From: an uncultured Coriobacteriaceae bacterium
GTDB lineage: Bacteria > Actinomycetota > Coriobacteriia > Coriobacteriales > Eggerthellaceae
Assembly (NCBI GenBank): GCA_900550385.1
Contig: URRZ01000111.1
Location: 1 to 5,628 of the forward strand
Direction: 5' to 3'
DNA length: 5,628 nt
The first letter of the stretch is position 1, and every line of letters starts with the position of its first letter. The notes below the pieces were generated by a model. That model made no database searches, was not told where the DNA came from, and saw nothing but the letters and a program-made list of their open reading frames with translations. A program made the position numbers and the translations under genes. Positions 4,908 through 5,628 of this stretch are shown in pieces.

Positions 4908-5628
4908 CTAGAAGGGATGGCGGAACACCAGCTCGCGCCCGACGGGAAGGTCGATCACGATGGAGGCGACGTCGCCCGGCAGCGCGAACGAGAGAAGGCC
5001 CATCCAGCAGAACGCCGCGAACAGGATGCCCGCCGCAAGCGCCCAAGGCCACGACCGGCGCACCCAGCCGACGACCAGGAAGCCGATCGCGAACAGCAGC
5101 AGGGGCCACAGCTTCGCCAACCAGGGGACAAGCGATGCCCAGCGCACCAAACCAAGGCTCATGGGAAGGATCGCCCCGCCTCCGACGAACAGGAACCAGC
5201 CGGTCGCCGCATGCGCCATGCGGACGCCCCGCTTGCCGGGAACCGCCATCACGGCGATGCCGGACACCGTCAGGAACAGGGGCCAGAAACGCCACCAGCT
5301 CGCACCGTGGACGAAGCCGCCCATCGCCTTCAAAACGGCGACGAACACCGCCGCGAAGCACGCCCAGACGAGCAGCGCCCGCAGCAGCGGGGGCAGGGCG
5401 CGTTTCCGGGGCGCGGCGACGCCCTGCGAAGGCGGGGACGCCACGCCGCCCGGCCCCCCGGCGACGCCCGGTGCGGGCGGCTGGGCGGCGGGCTCGCGCA
5501 GCCCCGACACCGCGCCGCCGCTCGCCAGCTGCGAGGCGCCCAGCGCGGCCGCGCTGCGGGCGGCGAGCGGGGGCGTCGGCGGCTCGTGGGCCCCCCCCGC
5601 ATACAGCTCGCGCCGGTTCGCGGGAGCG
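4908..5628 (-). CDS. Multi-spanning membrane protein, PspC/LiaF-like (5' end outside window)
   Basis: The frame ends at TAG 4910-4908 and is open to the right edge (239 visible residues, no stop upstream), so the start most likely lies outside; the GTG at 5510 lacks a convincing ribosome site. Seen, counting from that GTG: a Pro/Gly/Ala-rich disordered linker to about residue 38, preceded by 39 more similar residues; a short basic patch PRKR; five hydrophobic segments at about 42-62, 74-91, 100-121, 131-150 and 155-175; then a hydrophilic tail ending GRELVFRHPF. Two segments repeat a motif, FWPLFLTVSGIAVM and LWPLLLFAIGFLVV, typical of the membrane region in PspC/LiaF-like envelope-stress proteins. 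A PspC domain may lie upstream outside the window. The family assignment is tentative; membrane location is secure. Confidence 0.75.
   Translation of the reverse strand, partial: APANRRELYAGGAHEPPTPPLAARSAAALGASQLASGGAVSGLREPAAQPPAPGVAGGPGGVASPPSQGVAAPRKRALPPLLRALLVWACFAAVFVAVLKAMGGFVHGASWWRFWPLFLTVSGIAVMAVPGKRGVRMAHAATGWFLFVGGGAILPMSLGLVRWASLVPWLAKLWPLLLFAIGFLVVGWVRRSWPWALAAGILFAAFCWMGLLSFALPGDVASIVIDLPVGRELVFRHPF

Noticed and set aside
5591..5598. C8 run near the right edge as a frameshift in the membrane protein
   Set aside because: The frame stays open on both sides with the same Pro/Gly/Ala-rich linker character, so no frameshift needs to be assumed; the linker is too unconstrained to decide.
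1..5628. tRNA, rRNA, CRISPR arrays or phage attachment sites
   Set aside because: No cloverleaf, rRNA-like segment or regularly spaced repeat was seen on either strand; the only mobile DNA is the IS pair at the left end.

Overview
The window is GC-rich and reads as a chromosomal segment of a high-GC actinobacterium. The style of the genes (tandem short TrkA proteins, a Trp-rich lysozyme-like secreted protein, IS150-type insertion sequences) suggests Coriobacteriia, probably the Eggerthellaceae. That placement is inference from family resemblance; the window contains no rRNA or other taxonomic marker.

Layout, left to right. (1) 1-279: 3' end of an IS3-family (IS150-type) insertion sequence on the + strand, comprising the end of the transposase orfB and its right terminal inverted repeat. 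(2) 280-839: 5' part of a second IS150-type element on the minus strand, with left terminal repeat, an end hairpin covering the orfA ribosome site, a frameshifted orfA, an A7 slippery run and a short orfB stub. It stops exactly where the first element ends, so the first element appears to have inserted into the second. (3) 875-2218, minus: purB, adenylosuccinate lyase, intact, with its own -10 box. (4) 2313-2987 and 2997-3659, minus: two adjacent single-RCK TrkA-type potassium-uptake regulators, 9 nt apart, certainly co-transcribed. (5) 3783-4580, minus: secreted lysozyme-like/glucosaminidase-like cell-wall protein, with a strong hairpin terminator after it. (6) 4581-4907: the only long intergenic stretch, holding a probable promoter and palindromes. 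(7) 4908 to the right edge, minus: C-terminal part of a multi-spanning membrane protein resembling PspC/LiaF-like envelope-stress proteins; it continues past the window.

All chromosomal genes run leftwards on the minus strand. The terminator at 3730-3759 separates the wall hydrolase from the trkA pair; purB could receive trkA read-through but has its own promoter-like element. The second IS lies directly downstream of purB in the same orientation. Its insertion seems to have left only one arm of the original purB terminator, so purB transcripts may run into the IS, where the end hairpin would mask the orfA ribosome site.

I see no RNA gene, CRISPR array or clearly new system. The most interesting part is the IS junction downstream of purB; the rest is ordinary housekeeping and envelope content.
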